Source: Callaeas wilsoni
Taxonomy: Eukaryota; Chordata; Aves; Passeriformes; Callaeidae
Assembly: GCA_013398955.1 (NCBI GenBank)
Contig: VWPU01010347.1
Location: 1-64,000 of the forward strand
Length of the DNA stretch: 64,000 bases
Direction of reading: 5' to 3'
A program made the translations under genes and the position numbers. The notes below the pieces were generated by a model that was not told where the DNA came from, did no database searches, and saw nothing but the letters and a program-made list of their open reading frames with translations. Shown here piece by piece: positions 61,705 through 64,000 of this stretch. Position 1 is the first letter of the stretch. Every line of letters starts with the position of its first letter.

Positions 61705-61800
61705 AGGGGATTCTGCTTGAGCAGGGAGGCTGGACTAAATGACCTCCAGTGCTCCCTTCCAACTTTACCTGACCCATTCTGTTGTTCTGTGATCCTGTGG
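61705..61800 (+). mobile_element. CR1 LINE 3' end
   Basis: ggggattctgcttgagcag, then ggctggactaaatgacctcc and cccttccaac, match the CR1 3' untranslated consensus closely. It terminates in a decayed attctgttgttctgtgatcctgtgg terminal repeat. It is 5'-truncated with no coding part. Confidence 0.92.
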
Positions 61801-63091
61801 ATTTCGAGGTTTTCTATTGGAAAAATTAATCATTTTAATGTCATTTTTCTTTAACCTTTTACATGCTAAAATGTAATATTTCCATACAGTTTTATTTCAT
61901 GCCTTTTAATTATCAGTAATCTCAATAGTATACTTTTTTTATTATCCATTTCTGGCTAATTAAGCCCAGGGTGACTAGGCCCTGCAGAAATTCCAGAGGC
62001 AGAGCAAGGAAGGTGGTTCTGAAGTATGGGAGATGGCTGCAGGGAAAGGCAGTGTGTGGTACAGGTTTCTCAATACAGACTAAAAACTGGGACTGGAGAC
62101 AGCATCTGTCCCTCTCTGGATGTGAAAGAGATACTGCAAAGGACCTTCTCCTTCCATTGTGAGGAAGGACTAGCATCATCTTGAGCTACCACAATAACTC
62201 CAGACCCTGGTGGGATGGGGTGGGCAAGGCAACAGGGTTTTTCAGGAGAGATTGTGAGAAAGAGATGGCTAAAAGCCTTTAGAAGCACATAAAAAGCTGC
62301 AAATGCATCATTTACTTAACCAGAGAGAGAGGCTTGTATCAGACAGTATTTCAGGTCACAAAACGGGTTAGCCAGGTATTTGCCAGGCAAGAAAATTAGT
62401 AAATGTTGACCCTAAATCAAAGACTGTATCACTTCCCTATAACCTAGCTTATATTGCAGAAAATGAAAACAGAACTAGGCTAAAACATTTTGAAGCCTGC
62501 AGCAAGTAAATGGGAACAAAGTGAAGAAAGTTTCTGACTGAATACATGTACTCATTCTGCATATGCCTAGGAGTCTACAAGGAGTGACTACGAGGTCAGC
62601 AGAGCAGAGAAATAGTAAAAGAAAGATAATTCCGAGCCCAGAACATCAAGCACAACACAAAGATAGAAGGACATGAGAAACAGCACAATAACCCAAACTC
62701 TTCAGCAGACAGTCTGATCAGCATAGCCAGATTATAATAGAAATAAAATAGGGATCAAAGAGACACTAAAGAGTCTTCTGCCTTGGTGCTAAACTGAAGT
62801 TCAAATGTGTTTCTCAGAGACAAGAGATCTGACACTTTTCATGACTATGAGGATGTCTAGGATCCTCTCGAGGGCCAAATACCTCTCCCAGCACTGAAAA
62901 AGCAAAAAGAGGTCATGTGAAGAGAAACACATGGCATTTTCACCCCCTTTTACAACACTGTAATTTTTTTATTTTCAGGAAAGCAGGTGAATTGGCCTTG
63001 AGAATTGAAGGAGGAACAACATTGAAGGAGGAGGAGAGATCCTGAGAGCTTGCAATGAACTCAACTTGCCATTCCATTTTGTTACAGCAAT
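61801..63091. other. Unique noncoding DNA
   Basis: No gene or repeat is recognised between the CR1 end and the 83-bp duplication. Frames stay at or below 85 codons. Confidence 0.5.
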
Positions 63092-63257
63092 CATGCTGGT
63101 GTCCTACATGTGCTTTGTAAAACTGCACACCTCATCTGAAAAATCTTTGTACTTATTTAAAGTTCTTAACATGACATGCTGGTGTCCTATACGTGCTTTG
63201 TAAAACTGCACATCTCATCTGAAAAATCTTTGTACTTATTTAAAGTTCTTACCATGA
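63092..63257. repeat. 83-bp tandem duplication, two copies, about 95% identical
   Basis: Copy one is 63092-63174 and copy two 63175-63257, both beginning CATGCTGGTGTCCTA and ending CATGA. I count four differences by eye (two in tacatgtg/tatacgtg, one in cacacctc/cacatctc, one in ttaacatga/ttaccatga). The divergence makes it clearly older than the 61-bp array at 22311. Confidence 0.95.
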
Positions 63258-64000
63258 CTCGAGTGTGCGTTCCTGTAACAGACACAGGCAACACATTGGT
63301 AGGCATCAGATAAAGTATACGAGCATCCTTGGGACTCTCCCTTGGATTTGCTGCTCTTCAAGTAATTACCTTTTTCTTGCATGGATGCTTGAAGCTTAGT
63401 GTAATCCAAGCTGATGGGAACTGGCAGAGAGAGCACAGAAGAGATCCCCCAGATGGAGAAACATAAACTAAGCACGAACTCCACACGCTTCTCGTTAGAT
63501 GTTAATTGTCCTCAATTGTAATACGATGTTTTCTGAGCTGACTGGTTCTCAAATGAAATCTTTTAAAGCTCCTCTTTCGAAGGGAGCTAAGTTGTCTCCT
63601 GCTGGGTATAATCCTAACAGAGACTGTGTTCCCCTTCTCTACAAAGAGATTTGACCAATCTCCCTCCCGGAGACAGAGATAGTCTGACACAGCGATTCTG
63701 ATCTCCCGCACAGAGATGCTTTGATAATCCTTGATATTGCTATAAGGCTCTAAATGCTTCAGTCTTTTAATCTCTCTTCAGGGGCTTTGTCCATATCCTC
63801 TGAATATAGAGAGCAATTTACATACTCAGGCAAATATTTATAATGTCACACTTTACAGCAGGGCTGAGATTTCCCAAACCAACTCTTCAAGATGAATGAC
63901 TAGTATCTATAACTGTTAATGTAAATCAATTGCCTCAATACCCTACAGGGCTTCACAGATAATCACTGGAGTCCTTTAACCTATAAGAGTTCCCTGGGAT
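63258..64000. other. Unique noncoding DNA at the right edge
   Basis: A minus-strand open stretch (63236-63507, after a TGA) contains a hydrophobic segment (VLSLCFSIWGISSVLSL) and meets AAAAAG|GTAATT, a fair splice donor, at about 63374. The in-frame start is GTG rather than ATG, and the 3' part runs into the 83-bp duplication. It is noted but not called as a gene. The rest shows nothing recognisable. Confidence 0.45.

Noticed and set aside
1..64000. Search for CRISPR arrays, operons, rRNA, complete tRNAs, snRNA copies and mitochondrial insertions
   Set aside because: None seen; the window is vertebrate nuclear DNA and the only tandem repeats are those listed.

Overview
The window looks like a stretch of bird nuclear genome, probably from a neoavian and possibly a songbird. 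The evidence is the repeat content: several CR1 LINE 3' ends, including their short terminal ATTCTATG-type repeats, and two long terminal repeats of the avian ERVL-like kind. The sequence is AT-rich (about 40% GC by eye) and very poor in CpG. It has no bacterial-style gene packing. Nearly all open frames are under 130 codons, and many open only at TTG or GTG. I find no complete protein-coding gene, tRNA, rRNA or CRISPR array. The best reading is an intergenic desert or the inside of a very long intron.

Layout. 1-20,700 is almost entirely unique AT-rich DNA, with a CTCF-like site near 8.95 kb and a GC-richer patch at 12.78-13.27 kb. 20.7-26.3 kb is the most eventful part. It holds a minus-strand open block ending at a consensus splice donor (20,747-20,965), an AT-rich homeodomain-site-like block (21.95-22.23 kb), three perfect copies of a 61-bp minisatellite (22,311-22,497), an antisense ERVL-type LTR (23,827 to about 24,325), the longest open frame of the window (about 25.0-25.6 kb) and a CR1 tail (26.26 kb). 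26.3-39.8 kb is mostly unique sequence with microsatellites and one CR1 scrap at 29.54 kb. 39.8-42.9 kb has two CR1 3' ends in opposite orientations. 42.9-52.8 kb is unique, with GC-richer patches and a candidate conserved AT-rich block near 47.8-48.06 kb. At 52,880-53,088 there is a candidate terminal coding exon with an acceptor, an open frame, a stop and an ATTAAA signal. A solo LTR with a near-perfect 5-bp target duplication sits at 55,039-55,600. The right end has two old CR1 fragments (59.4 and 61.7 kb) and an 83-bp tandem duplication (63,092-63,257).

Nothing here forms an operon or pathway. The supported biology is retrotransposon insertion of at least two ages, recent tandem duplication and possible regulatory DNA. 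The coding candidates are weak and I cannot name their families. I found no convincing new biological system. The items most worth checking are the candidate exon near 53 kb, the perfect 61-bp repeat, and whether the LTRs differ between individuals or species.
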